Shown here in pieces: positions 17,993 to 28,200 of a stretch of DNA of 64,000 nt (its first letter is position 1; each line of letters begins with the position of its first letter). Both the position numbers and the translations under genes were made by a program. The notes beneath the pieces are model-generated. The model ran no database searches. It was not told where the DNA came from and saw nothing but the letters and a program-made list of their open reading frames with translations. Source of the DNA: Zhongshania aliphaticivorans (GTDB lineage Bacteria > Pseudomonadota > Gammaproteobacteria > Pseudomonadales > Spongiibacteraceae). The stretch lies in contig NZ_CP014544.1 of the NCBI RefSeq assembly GCF_001586255.1, forward strand, positions 3,132,501-3,196,500, read 5' to 3'.

Positions 17993-18391
17993 TCACTCTT
18001 TAACCAAAAACTGCGCCCTAGCCATTGCTATAGGCGCAGCTTCATCTTCCTGCCACGCACTTATACTCACGTTAATCATTCGCCTACCGAGATAGATCAA
18101 CTTGCAGCGCGAATGTGTAGCCACATACTTGCCTGCACGCACATAGTCCACCGCGAAATCGACCACCTTGGGAAATTTTTCACTGTTGCTATGCCGCAAG
18201 ACATACATCATTGCCGACAACTCCATAAAACCAGCAATTGCCCCACCATGTAACGCTGGCAGTGTCGGGTTGCCGATATTGCTCTTTTTGGTCGGTAACA
18301 AAAAGCAATCGTTCTCCCCTCCCACTTGTATACCAAGCGTTTGCGCATAAGGAACTCGGTTAATAAGTTGATGCAATTCCAAATCATTCAT
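17993..18391 (-). CDS. Hotdog-fold thioesterase (PaaI/YigI-like)
   Basis: A 132-residue single hotdog domain that should hydrolyse an acyl-CoA thioester. The family features are the HGGAIAGFME helix start (about residues 49-58, with the usual H-G-G-A-I), the VDFAVDYVRAG strand and a final beta strand. The start at 18391 overlaps the stop of the upstream thioesterase gene (ATGAATGA), so the two are translationally coupled; a further in-frame ATG lies 12 bp upstream. Paralogous to its neighbour: the two may form a heteromer or divide substrates by chain length. Confidence 0.85.
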   Translation of the reverse strand: MNDLELHQLINRVPYAQTLGIQVGGENDCFLLPTKKSNIGNPTLPALHGGAIAGFMELSAMMYVLRHSNSEKFPKVVDFAVDYVRAGKYVATHSRCKLIYLGRRMINVSISAWQEDEAAPIAMARAQFLVKE

Positions 18392-18908
18392 TGTCGCTAC
18401 CACGGGACTTCTGCCCTGATTGTTTCAATTTTTGCGCTGCACGAAACTCACGACGCATATCGGTAAACAACGCGAGCTCCATTCGGAAGAAATTACCAAC
18501 AGCGGCTGCAATTGCCTGACCAGCATCCCCGTGGTGAGCAATGGCTCTGGTGAAAATTACACTTTCAGATACGCGATACACCTCAGCGTCGGCATATACC
18601 GTAAGGCTTGGCGTCGCAGCGCGCATATAATCAATACGCAAATCGATAGTCGGCACCATGGCCAAATCATCTAATGCGGTCGCCGCAGCAAAGCCACAAC
18701 AGCTATCCAACAAAGCGGTGATTGCTCCACCGTGAATAACCCCAGTGTCTGGGTCGCCAATCAGCGCGTCGCTGTATGGCATCGACATGCCAACTCGGTG
18801 CAACTCAACATATTCTGAACGAATTCCTAATGTCGTAAAATGATCACCGTCATTCGCTTTCAGCACAGTATTAACAAAGCGATGTAGCTCTTCTAAATCC
18901 AATGCCAT
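18384..18908 (-). CDS. Hotdog-fold thioesterase (PaaI-like)
   Basis: A 174-residue hotdog thioesterase with the canonical HGGAITALLDSCCGFAA helix (about residues 54-70) and the IDLRIDYMRAA strand. The C-terminal 25 residues are a charged tail rich in Lys, Arg and Ser. It would release free acids from acyl-CoA. It is the first gene of a two-gene unit coupled to the paralogue at 17993. The pair adjoins the alkane oxidation genes, where acyl-CoA turnover would be useful. Confidence 0.88.
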   Translation of the reverse strand: MALDLEELHRFVNTVLKANDGDHFTTLGIRSEYVELHRVGMSMPYSDALIGDPDTGVIHGGAITALLDSCCGFAAATALDDLAMVPTIDLRIDYMRAATPSLTVYADAEVYRVSESVIFTRAIAHHGDAGQAIAAAVGNFFRMELALFTDMRREFRAAQKLKQSGQKSRGSDNE

Positions 18909-19008
18909 TACTTACCTCGATATAACTCAGTTACGCATCATAAAACGCTAATCGTCCTCATATTAACCAGCTCACCTACAAAAAGGTAGGATTCCGCGCA
19001 ACCCACAC

Positions 19009-19040
19009 AAAAAAAACCGCCACCAAAATCGGCAGCGTTT
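19009..19040 (-). terminator. Probable terminator of the secreted TIM-barrel gene
   Basis: On the minus strand GCTGCC pairs with GGTGGC (two wobble pairs), extended by an outer AAAC/GTTT pairing, and is followed by a run of eight T. It lies about 95 bp beyond the stop codon at 19134. Confidence 0.6.
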
Positions 19041-19133
19041 AAATAGGCCTAGGTATTTTTTAGTGGCCTGCGGCTAAACCCGAAGGCTAAAACGCCTTGC
19101 AGGAAAAGCTTCGCCCAAGTTACGTGTTGGCGG

Positions 19134-20480
19134 CTAGCGCCGCATCGTACGATAAGCCTCGTAATGATGAACTGCGAAGCCATTGTAGCTTCGATTATTA
19201 GCAGGCAATTGGCTGTGTACTCTTTGTAATACATATTCCATATTTGCGCTCCCCTCTTCACAAAAGGTAATCAACGTTGGGGGAATACACATGGTCTCAA
19301 CGCCAAGCACTACCTGCTTATTTTGTGTTGATGCATAGCGCAACTCCTCATCAGCATCATTAATAATCCGCTGCTCGGTGTCACGATAATCCATCAGCGC
19401 TACCCGATCAGTCGCGTCAATAAACCACTGGTGCAATGGTCTAGAAGCCCCGTAACGACTCACCGCAAAGCTATCCCACCACACTGGCATATCGGCAACC
19501 AGTGGCAAGCCAACGACTGCCGCACGACTGCGCGCCTCGGCCAGCAAGTCTAATAATTGATTAGCGACCCAGTCGCGCTGATCTTGCCACTGTGAAACCA
19601 AGTGCGCTTCTATGTCTAGGTGAATCGCCGTCGGTCGTGCATCTGGGTAGCGGCGACTGTATTCAACCGCCTGATCGACCAAACTCAACAGCTCGTGGTG
19701 ATGGTCACGCAGCGCCCATTCCGGCTTGCCAAACATAAGCTCAACGGCAATACCCCGGGACTGAAAAGTTCGAATAAACTCCGAGAGCATATAATGATTA
19801 TTGAGGACGGGTATTCTGGCGTCGATATAGGCGGTATTCAGCCCCTTATTAAGCATAAAGCTCAGTAATTCAGTGCGTTTTTCTATGTCTAGCACTGGAT
19901 CAGCCCGCCAAACCCACAGCCCTTTTTGCGGTATTATCGCACTGGGGCTAGCGCCACTCGCCGGTCTATCACTAATATCTGGTGCAGAAAAATACACTCT
20001 ATCCAAATTCGTTTGCCCGCTAAAATACGGACTGCCATTTTGCCCTGCAATACCTAAGTGCACGCTGGTGACATTTTCGGCGTTATAGCCAATGCTAATA
20101 CGATACCAACCGTCACCAATCGGCATCACTTCGGGATTATGTTCTGCACTCGCCTGTCCAATATTGCCACTTAGCAAATCAAAATAACTACGGTGAATCA
20201 CACCGCTTTTTCGGGTAGCCAAATACACCCAGCGGCGACCAGTATCTTTAAAGTAAGCAGACAACACTTTGCTACCGCCACGCTGATCTGGTGCAATATC
20301 CTGAACCCTATCATGTGCACCGCTATTATAGGCGCGCAGGGAGTAATATCGGCCAATAGGGCCGTCGTCTCCCGCGACAACAGACTCAATCTGAAAGGAT
20401 TTCAAATTATTGAGCGGCGCCGCCAAGAGCATGCTAGGCGACAGAAAAATCAGAACAAACAATAACGCTTGTTTAAACAT
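19134..20480 (-). CDS. Secreted protein with predicted TIM-barrel, glycosidase-like
   Basis: A 448-residue exported protein with a signal peptide ending at AAP (about residue 21). Residues 25-170 look like a beta-sandwich carbohydrate-binding-like domain, with alternating strands such as GWYRISIGY. From about 185 the sequence reads as a TIM barrel: GLWVWRAD, NTAYIDARIPVL, GIAVELMFGKPEWAL, AIHLDIEAHL (with acidic residues at the barrel end), PLVADMPVWW, VALMDYRD and VLGVET. Paired acids in LDIE and MDYRD would suit a glycoside hydrolase active site. No named family is recognised. It appears monocistronic, with its own terminator. Confidence 0.7.
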   Translation of the reverse strand: MFKQALLFVLIFLSPSMLLAAPLNNLKSFQIESVVAGDDGPIGRYYSLRAYNSGAHDRVQDIAPDQRGGSKVLSAYFKDTGRRWVYLATRKSGVIHRSYFDLLSGNIGQASAEHNPEVMPIGDGWYRISIGYNAENVTSVHLGIAGQNGSPYFSGQTNLDRVYFSAPDISDRPASGASPSAIIPQKGLWVWRADPVLDIEKRTELLSFMLNKGLNTAYIDARIPVLNNHYMLSEFIRTFQSRGIAVELMFGKPEWALRDHHHELLSLVDQAVEYSRRYPDARPTAIHLDIEAHLVSQWQDQRDWVANQLLDLLAEARSRAAVVGLPLVADMPVWWDSFAVSRYGASRPLHQWFIDATDRVALMDYRDTEQRIINDADEELRYASTQNKQVVLGVETMCIPPTLITFCEEGSANMEYVLQRVHSQLPANNRSYNGFAVHHYEAYRTMRR

Positions 20481-20856
20481 TGTGTCACGGACCTCGATTC
20501 AAATACATGTCTGCGTTGCCCATTATTTTTCACTCAAACGCATAACAGTAAATTGCAATGTCGAGAACATGAAATTTGAGAATCAACAAGACGGAGAAGT
20601 TTATTTACATATGATTCCGCAGCTCCATCTGCAATGCGTGAAACACTAAGGCCTAGAAACTAATCGATCAAGTGCTAATTTAATTTTTTTATTATAATTA
20701 ATAAAAAATATTTATTTTTATTAATAACTGTTACCTAACGGCGACACTATTAGGCCAGCAGAGACCGACACAGCTAAGTAAATGCCAGTTTAACGACAAC
20801 GTATTAAAAAATTTCAACAACCATTCAGTATTTAAAAAATTAAGTTTTCAATCCAT
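20481..20856. other. AT-rich intergenic stretch without a gene
   Basis: No coding region is supported. The block 20678-20731 is almost pure A/T, with runs of T and A, and probably marks the promoter side of the gene starting at 20480. Nothing else structured was seen. Confidence 0.5.
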
Positions 20857-20890
20857 AAAAAAGCCGCTAACAAAAATTGCTAGCGGCTTT
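20857..20890 (-). terminator. Terminator of the porin-symporter operon
   Basis: AAAGCCGCTA (20860-20869) pairs perfectly with TAGCGGCTTT (20881-20890) and, on the minus strand, leads into a six-T tract. It begins about 20 bp past the symporter stop. Confidence 0.93.
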
Positions 20891-20909
20891 GGCGTCTTAC
20901 TCAAATAAC

Positions 20910-22619
20910 TTAATGAACCTGAGCTTCACCCGATCCCTGTGGGTAGCGAATACTCTCTACCATATCCTGCACGTCTTGTGGAGGTGCTGGCGTAAAGTGA
21001 CAAACCACACCGGCAACCACAAAGTTCACCAGCATGCCCAGGGTGCCAATGCCTTCTGGTGACACACCAAACCACCAGTTGGCAGGCACGCTTGCCGCAG
21101 GGTTGATAAATTTGAAGTACACGATATATGTAGCGGTAAACACAATGCCACTAACCATGCCTGAAATTGCGCCGTATTTATTCATGCGCTTATAGAAGAT
21201 GCCAAGGATAATCGCCGGGAAGAAACTCGATGCCGCCAAACCAAAGGCAAAGGCCACCACCTGCGCCACAAAGCCCGGCGGATTAATGCCTAAATACCCA
21301 GCGATGCACACTGCAACGGCTGCAGCCCCACGAGCGTAGCGTAGCTCTAACTTATCCGAGATATTCGGCATTAAATTACGCTTCAGCAAATCGTGAGAGA
21401 TCGACGTTGATATAACCAGTAGCAAGCCTGCCGAAGTAGACAGCGCTGCGGCTACACCACCCGCTGCAACAAGGGCAATAACCCAGGCTGGCAGATTGGC
21501 AATTTCAGGATTGGCCAAGACCATAATGTCGCGATCTATGTGCATTTCATTGCGCTCGTCACCTGAGTAGAACATACGACCATCGTCGTTTTTATCTTCC
21601 CAGCCAATCAAGCCAGTTTGTTCCCAGTTGGTTACCCACGTCGGCGCTTTGCTGTACTCAGTACCCTGACTATCAGCGCCGTTGATGGTATTGATCATAT
21701 TCAGGCGAGCAAAACCAGCAACCGCAGGTGCAGTGGTATACAGAACCGCGATAAAAATCAGCGCCCAGCCCGCAGATTTACGTGCGTCTTTTACCTTAGG
21801 AACCGTGAAGAAACGCACAATTACATGGGGCAAGCCCGCCGTGCCAACCATTAAGGCAGCAGTAATAAACAAGACATCCATCGTCGACTTAGTGCCACTG
21901 GTATAGGCGGCAAAACCGAGCTCCGCCGACAAGCCATCGAGCTTATCAAGCAAACTTATCCCCGAGCCGTCTGCCAAGGTTGCACCAAAGCCGAATTGGG
22001 GAATCACATGCCCAGTGATCATGATCGAGATAAAGATCGCGGGCACTAAATAAGCCATCATTAGTACGCAGTACTGAGCAACCTGTGTATAGGTGATACC
22101 CTTCATGCCGCCCAATACGGCGTAGAAGAATACAATGGCCATACCCAATATCACCCCGGTGGTAATATCTACCTCCAGAAAGCGACTGAACACGACCCCG
22201 ACCCCTCGCATTTGCCCAGCCACATAGGTGAAGGACACAAAAATCGCGCAGACCACAGCCACAGTTCGCGCCGTTTGCGAGTAGTAGCGGTCACCAATAA
22301 AGTCCGGCACGGTAAATTTGCCAAACTTACGCAAGTAAGGCGCCAAGCAGAGCGCTAGCAAAACATAGCCCCCAGTCCAGCCCATTAAATAGACTGCGCC
22401 GTCGTAGCCCATAAAGGAAATAAGACCGGCCATTGAGATAAACGAGGCCGCACTCATCCAGTCTGCTGCCGTCGCCATGCCGTTAACAACGGGGTGAACA
22501 CCGCCCCCGGCCACGTAAAATTCTTTGGTGGTACCGGCCCGACAGTAAATCGCTATGGCGATATACAATACAAAACTCAAACCAACAATTAAAAACGTCC
22601 AGATTCTAATATCCATCAT
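20910..22619 (-). CDS. Sodium:solute symporter (SSS family), ActP-like
   Basis: A 569-residue inner-membrane permease with about 13 hydrophobic segments that imports a short carboxylate, probably acetate, with Na+ or H+. The N-terminal block carrying FYVAGGGVHP and TAADWMSAASFISMAG is typical of ActP and its relatives. A hydrophilic insert of about 60 residues (around 300-360) separates two groups of helices. The small DUF4212 subunit is encoded 6 bp upstream, and this pairing is characteristic of the family. Control by the adjacent LuxR/SSS-kinase pair is likely, as with CrbSR-controlled actP in other gammaproteobacteria. Confidence 0.92.
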   Translation of the reverse strand: MMDIRIWTFLIVGLSFVLYIAIAIYCRAGTTKEFYVAGGGVHPVVNGMATAADWMSAASFISMAGLISFMGYDGAVYLMGWTGGYVLLALCLAPYLRKFGKFTVPDFIGDRYYSQTARTVAVVCAIFVSFTYVAGQMRGVGVVFSRFLEVDITTGVILGMAIVFFYAVLGGMKGITYTQVAQYCVLMMAYLVPAIFISIMITGHVIPQFGFGATLADGSGISLLDKLDGLSAELGFAAYTSGTKSTMDVLFITAALMVGTAGLPHVIVRFFTVPKVKDARKSAGWALIFIAVLYTTAPAVAGFARLNMINTINGADSQGTEYSKAPTWVTNWEQTGLIGWEDKNDDGRMFYSGDERNEMHIDRDIMVLANPEIANLPAWVIALVAAGGVAAALSTSAGLLLVISTSISHDLLKRNLMPNISDKLELRYARGAAAVAVCIAGYLGINPPGFVAQVVAFAFGLAASSFFPAIILGIFYKRMNKYGAISGMVSGIVFTATYIVYFKFINPAASVPANWWFGVSPEGIGTLGMLVNFVVAGVVCHFTPAPPQDVQDMVESIRYPQGSGEAQVH

Positions 22620-22625
22620 TCACCC

Positions 22626-22892
22626 CTAGTCTTCTTGGACATCGTATTTTTCGTCGAGGCGATTCATTTTGTATACATACACAAAAATCAGTACCACAAA
22701 GGTGTATATCGAGCCCTGCTGAGCAAACCAAAACCCCAGCTTAAAACCAAAAAACTGGATTTGGTTAAGCGCATCAACAAACACAATTCCAAAGCCAAAC
22801 GACACTAGCGCCCATACAAAGAGCAAGCTGAGTAAGAGCTTCACGTTTTCTCGCCAATAGGCTTTCGCCAGTTCTTTCGAATGAAATGCCAT
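22626..22892 (-). CDS. DUF4212 protein, symporter small subunit
   Basis: An 88-residue membrane protein with two transmembrane helices (about residues 18-40 and 50-75). It starts with a charged A-K-A-Y-W-R-E-N motif and ends in a Lys/Asp/Glu-rich tail. DUF4212 proteins are known as small partners of SSS-family symporters. It is 6 bp upstream of the symporter gene, so they are cotranscribed and probably form one complex. Confidence 0.93.
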   Translation of the reverse strand: MAFHSKELAKAYWRENVKLLLSLLFVWALVSFGFGIVFVDALNQIQFFGFKLGFWFAQQGSIYTFVVLIFVYVYKMNRLDEKYDVQED

Positions 22893-22980
22893 TATTGTGT
22901 TCTCCTGTTTTATTTCGTCTTATAGCCAAAGCATTGCAGTTAATTCGCTCACTCACCATTCGACCTTAGTCGAGCAGCCG

Positions 22981-24339
22981 TTAAAACGTGTATTTCGCAC
23001 TAAATTGTAGACGATCAACATCGCCGCTATCGTCACTATTCACCGGTCGCTCGTTATTTTTAGTCGCGCGAATATATTCAACGCCAAAATTGAGCCCTGC
23101 GATTGGCGCGTAAATGAGATTGGCGTGGGCACTTTGATAAGAGGCCGCCGTAGTGGCTGCAACCGTATTAGGGTTATCGGCAGAGCTGGCCGACAACACC
23201 AAACTACTACGCCATTTTGGCGCCCAAAAATGCCGGTAGGCAATATAGCCTCCCACGGTATCAATTAAGTCGATATCGCCATTGTCGGCAATAACGCCGT
23301 CCCGATAAGTTTGCAAACCAAGATAACGCCCTAGGGCATTACCGGCACTGATCTGCAGCCGAACATCATCTGCGCCGAATTGCCAAATACCTGCAAAGCT
23401 CAAGCCGTAGCCATACACACTGTCGTCACCGCGTATCGCCTGTGCCTGACTGTTAGTAAAATTTTGCTTATAGGCAAGCTCCCGTAGCAACGCCGCAAAG
23501 CTATAACTAAAATCACCTGACTTTGCGTTATAGCGTAGCACCGTATCGGGCAGGGCATTATTATCGTAAGCGCTAGCTCCTGCGGCAGAGCCATCTTCAC
23601 CGTATAAGCCACTCGAGGGGTTTTCCACTGCCAGCATCAGCGAACTTGTCGCACTCAACGCACGGGTCCAGCGCAATTGCGCCTGACGCTCAAACAAGGT
23701 ACCCACGGGGCCAACAAAGTCGAGGATATCGGGTAAGCTGCCCACATTAAAAAACGTGCTCCACGTCTGACCAGCCAGTATTGAACTGTCGGCATCGTAC
23801 TGCCAGTTTAAATACGCGTGTCGAATACGCGATGCGGCGGAGTTGCTGATACGCTCATCGCCAATTTGATTCACGCCAAAATCCATCTCAATATAACTGC
23901 CCACGGTACCAAGCTCGGTAGCAGTAGTGGTTTTAAACCAAATGCGCGAATGCTTGGCATGCATATCAAGATGGGTGTCGCCAGACTCCCCCCCCACCGG
24001 AATCACTGAGGCGACGAGAAAATCATCTCCCACCCCCGCCAAGGCCCGCTCGCCATCGCTATATTGGCTGGCAATGACATCCAGTTTTATATACCCGCCG
24101 AAGGCATATTCAGTAGCGCCTTTAACTTGCTGTGTCTTGGATGTTGCGTCTTTTTCAGCAAGTACTTTCTCTAAATCTGCAACTCGCTGCTCTAGCGTCT
24201 CTAAATACGGTGTCGCGGAAGCCGCAGCGTCTGCAACAACCGGCAGGGGTAGCACGGCAAAAGCCAAGCACGCAATCAAGCTTGACGGCGACGCTTGGCC
24301 AGTCAAGTTAGCCAGAGTCCATTTTTTATTCATTATCAT
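22981..24339 (-). CDS. DcaP-like outer membrane porin
   Basis: A 452-residue protein with a signal peptide (cleavage near residue 36), a short coiled-coil segment (YLETLEQRVADLEKVLAE, about 45-62) and a beta-barrel ending in F. The coiled coil plus the GGYIKLDVIASQY strand are typical of DcaP-type trimeric porins, which take up small carboxylates and related solutes. It is the first gene of a unit followed by DUF4212 and the SSS symporter, giving an outer- and inner-membrane path for one substrate. Its promoter region shares twin palindromes with the divergent response regulator gene. Confidence 0.85.
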   Translation of the reverse strand: MIMNKKWTLANLTGQASPSSLIACLAFAVLPLPVVADAAASATPYLETLEQRVADLEKVLAEKDATSKTQQVKGATEYAFGGYIKLDVIASQYSDGERALAGVGDDFLVASVIPVGGESGDTHLDMHAKHSRIWFKTTTATELGTVGSYIEMDFGVNQIGDERISNSAASRIRHAYLNWQYDADSSILAGQTWSTFFNVGSLPDILDFVGPVGTLFERQAQLRWTRALSATSSLMLAVENPSSGLYGEDGSAAGASAYDNNALPDTVLRYNAKSGDFSYSFAALLRELAYKQNFTNSQAQAIRGDDSVYGYGLSFAGIWQFGADDVRLQISAGNALGRYLGLQTYRDGVIADNGDIDLIDTVGGYIAYRHFWAPKWRSSLVLSASSADNPNTVAATTAASYQSAHANLIYAPIAGLNFGVEYIRATKNNERPVNSDDSGDVDRLQFSAKYTF

Positions 24340-24419
24340 AGTGAGCCGTCTCGTATCGGAAATGACACGAAATTTATAGGCTCTCGGATACCCAAGGGGT
24401 ATTAGCCTTTAGTCATGCC

Positions 24420-24486
24420 TAGACCAAAGTCTAAGCATGACTCCATTCGCCGTGACCCCAGACCCTAGACCCTAGACCAAGGTCTA
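24420..24486. promoter_or_regulatory. Twin palindromic operators in the porin/response-regulator divergent region
   Basis: Two 14-bp palindromes, TAGACCAAAGTCTA (24420-24433) and TAGACCAAGGTCTA (24473-24486), differ at one base and start 53 bp apart, about five helical turns. Three direct copies of C[CT]AGACC run from 24458 to 24478 into the second site. They lie 81-147 bp upstream of the porin start and 117-183 bp upstream of the response-regulator start, and are good candidates for binding by the LuxR-type response regulator. Confidence 0.75.
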
Positions 24487-24602
24487 ATTTTAGCGGCGCG
24501 TTATTACTGAGATAGTGGGGCTATTCCTACGGGTCTTTGCCCTGCAATGCGGGGCATTTTTCTATACACTGTGCCACAGTAATTAAATAAAAAAGGCATC
24601 AG

Positions 24603-25256
24603 ATGGACACACTGCGATTTATCATTGCCGACGATCACCCCTTGTTTCGCGCGGCACTTAAAGCAAGCCTCAGCATTAGTTTTGAGAACTGCCTTGTTGT
24701 TGAAGTAGCATCTATTGCAGAGTTACAAAGTGTTTTAGCGACTGACACGAATAGCGATCTAATCTTACTCGATTTACATATGCCAGACGCGCAGGGCTTT
24801 AGCGGTCTCATACACCTGCAAGCCCACTACCCTGAAATCCCCGTATTAGTGGTCTCGGCCAGCGAGAGCCCTGAGGTCATGTGCCGTGCCATTGACCACG
24901 GCGCCGCCGGTTTTTTGCCCAAAAGCAGTCAAGCAGAAACAATCAGCCTCGCTATTAAAGCCGTGCTTAGTGGCGACCGCTGGCTACCTGAAGGGATTCA
25001 ATTTCAAACTGGGCAAAATAGCAAAGAGCAAAAAATGGCCAGCGATATTGCCAGTCTCACACCTCAGCAATTTCGCGTAGCCAGCCTGTTAGTACAAGGC
25101 CTGCTCAACAAGCAAATTGCCTATGAACTCGACATCACCGAAGCGACCATAAAAGCCCACGTCACTGAAATTTTTCGCAAGCTCGGCGTTCATTCCCGCA
25201 CCCAAGCGGCGCTGGCATTCAGCCAATTAGATGTCAGCCCGCCAGACCTTCCCTAA
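24603..25256 (+). CDS. LuxR/NarL-family response regulator, CrbR-like
   Basis: A 217-residue response regulator with an N-terminal receiver domain (phosphoacceptor Asp57, acidic pair Asp10/Asp11, conserved Lys in LPKSS) and a C-terminal NarL-type HTH (about 150-210: SLTPQQFRVASLLVQGLLNKQIA, then VTEIFRKLGVHSR). It is convergent with the SSS-fused sensor kinase, with 5 bp between stops. In Vibrio and Pseudomonas relatives the CrbR (ErdR) partner of such a kinase activates acs and actP for acetate use. The name is by analogy; the pairing is certain from position. Confidence 0.88.
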   Translation: MDTLRFIIADDHPLFRAALKASLSISFENCLVVEVASIAELQSVLATDTNSDLILLDLHMPDAQGFSGLIHLQAHYPEIPVLVVSASESPEVMCRAIDHGAAGFLPKSSQAETISLAIKAVLSGDRWLPEGIQFQTGQNSKEQKMASDIASLTPQQFRVASLLVQGLLNKQIAYELDITEATIKAHVTEIFRKLGVHSRTQAALAFSQLDVSPPDLP

Positions 25257-25261
25257 ACGAG

Positions 25262-28200
25262 CTATGCGCGCAATACCAGTTGCCGAATTAGCCCACGCAG
25301 TGCCGCAGGCTTTACTGGTTTCGCCAAAAACTGATAGCCACTATCCTCCACTTGGCCACGTATTTCTGCACTGTTATCTGCGCTGATCACCACCGCGGGC
25401 AAACGGGTATGCCAGTGATAATTCAGTGCCTGCAACAGCTCTAAGCCGGTTTCACCGCCATCCAAATGAAAGTCCGCCAAAACAATATCCGGCGCCGTAT
25501 CTAAGCGCCACTGCGCCAAAACTTCACCGAGATTGGCGCCGGTAAACACCTTGCACCCCCACTGACTGAGCAAGGCATGCATACCCGCGCGAATAGCGAC
25601 CTCATTGTCGATACACAGCACACTGATTCCCGCCAATTCCGATTGCAAACGAGGAGTATCAGCAATAAATCGGCGCTCCTGCCGCTGACCCAGTGGCACT
25701 CGGATAGCAAAGACACTACCGCGGCCTTCAATGGAATGCAGCGACACTTCATGGCCCAGCAAGCGACTAATTCGTTGCACAATAGAAAGCCCGAGACCAA
25801 GGCCCTTTTCAGCATCATTGTGATCAAGCCGCTGACCGCGTTCAAACTCATCAAACACCCGCTGCTGATCCAGCAGCGATATACCTGGCCCGGTATCCCA
25901 TACCTGAATTAAGACGCTATCGCCTCGACGCCGACAGCCCAGCAACACACCGCCAGTTCGGGTATAGCGCAGGGCGTTAGACAGAAAGTTTTGCACAACC
26001 CGCCGCAATAATTGCTGGTCGCTGTATACCCACACATTGCTCGGTCTAAAATGCAGAGCCAAACCATTTTGCTCGGCAAGCAAGCCGCACTCCCGCGCCA
26101 ATGGCTCAAGCAGGTCGCTTAAACAAAAGTCGCGGCGATCTAGCCGTATATTTCCCGAGTCTAAACGGGCGACTTCCCGCAAGGAGGTAATCAGGCTTTC
26201 GGCGCCGGTCAATGCCGCGTCAATATGCCCCACCTCTGCAGCCAACTCAGTCGCTGCGGTGCGGTGAGCCAATGCCGCAGTAAACAAGCGTGCCGCACTA
26301 ATCGGCTGCAATAAATCGTGACTGGCCGCCGCCAGAAAACGGCTTTTACTGGCGTAAACGGTATTTAATTCCCGTTCAATTTTGGCCCGCGCCTGATTTT
26401 CATGGGCCAGTGAGTCATTCGCAGCGCTCAATGCGGCGGTGCGCTCAATTACACGGCGCTCTAACTGGTTTTTGGTTTCATCCAGTTCATTGAACATACG
26501 GCGATATTCACTAATATCGGTGTAGGTCGTTACATAGCCGCCGTTGGCCATTGGCGTTCCGCATATTTCAATCACTAAGCCATTGGGCAAGCTCCGCTCT
26601 AGCCGATAGGATTTGCCGTCGCTGAGTAGCGCCAAGCGCCGCGCAATCGCCGCATCCACATCGGTATCGGCATTTTGCAAATAGCCCCGCTCAGCATTGA
26701 ATTGATAAACCCGCGCAATGGGGCAACCGATATACAGTAAGCGTTCCGGAAACCCAAATAACTCCATATAGCGGCTATTCCACGCCACCAAGTCCAAATT
26801 AGCGTCAACCACACTAATGCCCTGAGGAACGGTTTCGAGGGTAATTTGCAGCAAATCCTGACCAAACTGCAATTGTTTAGAGCTATCACCAATGAGAAGC
26901 ACAAACTCATCTAGCTCTAAAGGCTTCTTACGTTGTAACAAATCCAAGGTGCGGTGTGCTGACACGGCACCCACAATCGCCGCCAGGGCCGACTCAACTT
27001 CCTTCACAACAAAGCTCGGCACCGGATCATTCGGCAATAAACGCTGCCCCAGGCGATGCTCAAAACGCTGCCATAATTGCTGACTGCGCTCGCGCCCTAA
27101 TAGCGGCGTTAGCATGCGTTGCAATTGCCAGCTTTCAATTTTAGTCAGGGCAAAATCGGCTTTTTGGTAGGCCCAATCCCGCTGCAATTGGGTAAAGGCC
27201 CGCGCCTGACGCAATTCAATTGCCCGAAACCGACTAAACCCCGACACCAGCGCCAAACTCAGACAGTTAAGCAGTAAGCTCCAAAACACACCGTGACTCA
27301 GTGGGTCCAGAAAATCTACCCCAAATAACGCCTCCGGGCGCAACCACTGCGAACCCAATAAGCCCTGCGCCAACAAGGGGTGTAAGGGCCCCAACAAGGC
27401 AGGTAGCAACAAGCAGTAAAACCACAGCGCGCCGCCCACAAACAAGCCAATGATCACGCCACGGGAATGCGCCCTCGGCCAATACAAGGCTGCAATGATA
27501 GCCGGCAACAATTGCGCTGCCGCGGCAAATGACAATAGCCCGAGTGACGCCAAGCCCGCGCGATTATTCAGCTGCTGCTCCAAAAACCACGCCGCGAGCA
27601 ACACCGCTGCTATTGCGGCGCGACGCGCCTTTTGCAGCCACTTAGCATTAATACTGTGGGCGCGATTAAAAAACTGCCAAAGTGGCACCATCCATTCATT
27701 ACAAATCATCACCGACAAGGTCACACAGGCCACTATCACCATGCCCGTCGCGGCTGACAAACCACCCAGCATTGCCACGACAGCCAAGCTATTGCTGCCT
27801 GCTGCCAGCGGCGCGGTCACCACAAACATATCGGCGCTGCCACTATAAGGCGACAAGCCACCTCCTAAGAGCGATTGCCCGAGTACCGCTATTGGCGCGA
27901 TCATGATACAAAACAGCGCAAGGTAGGCTGGGAATATCCACCGCGCAAGGCGCATATCCCGACGGCTATGGTGTTCAACCACCATTACGTGAAACTGCCT
28001 TGGCAAACACACAATCGCTGCCGCCGCCAACACCAGCTGTGTGATAAAATTAATCGGCTCTGGCCAGCCCCCTAATTGGCCGTAATCAAGGACAAGGTCC
28101 TTCGCCTCTGCGCCAAATACCAAGCTGATCGCGAACACCCCAACCGCAAGAAAAGCAATGAGTTTAACCACCGACTCGACCGCTATCGCAGCCATCAAAC

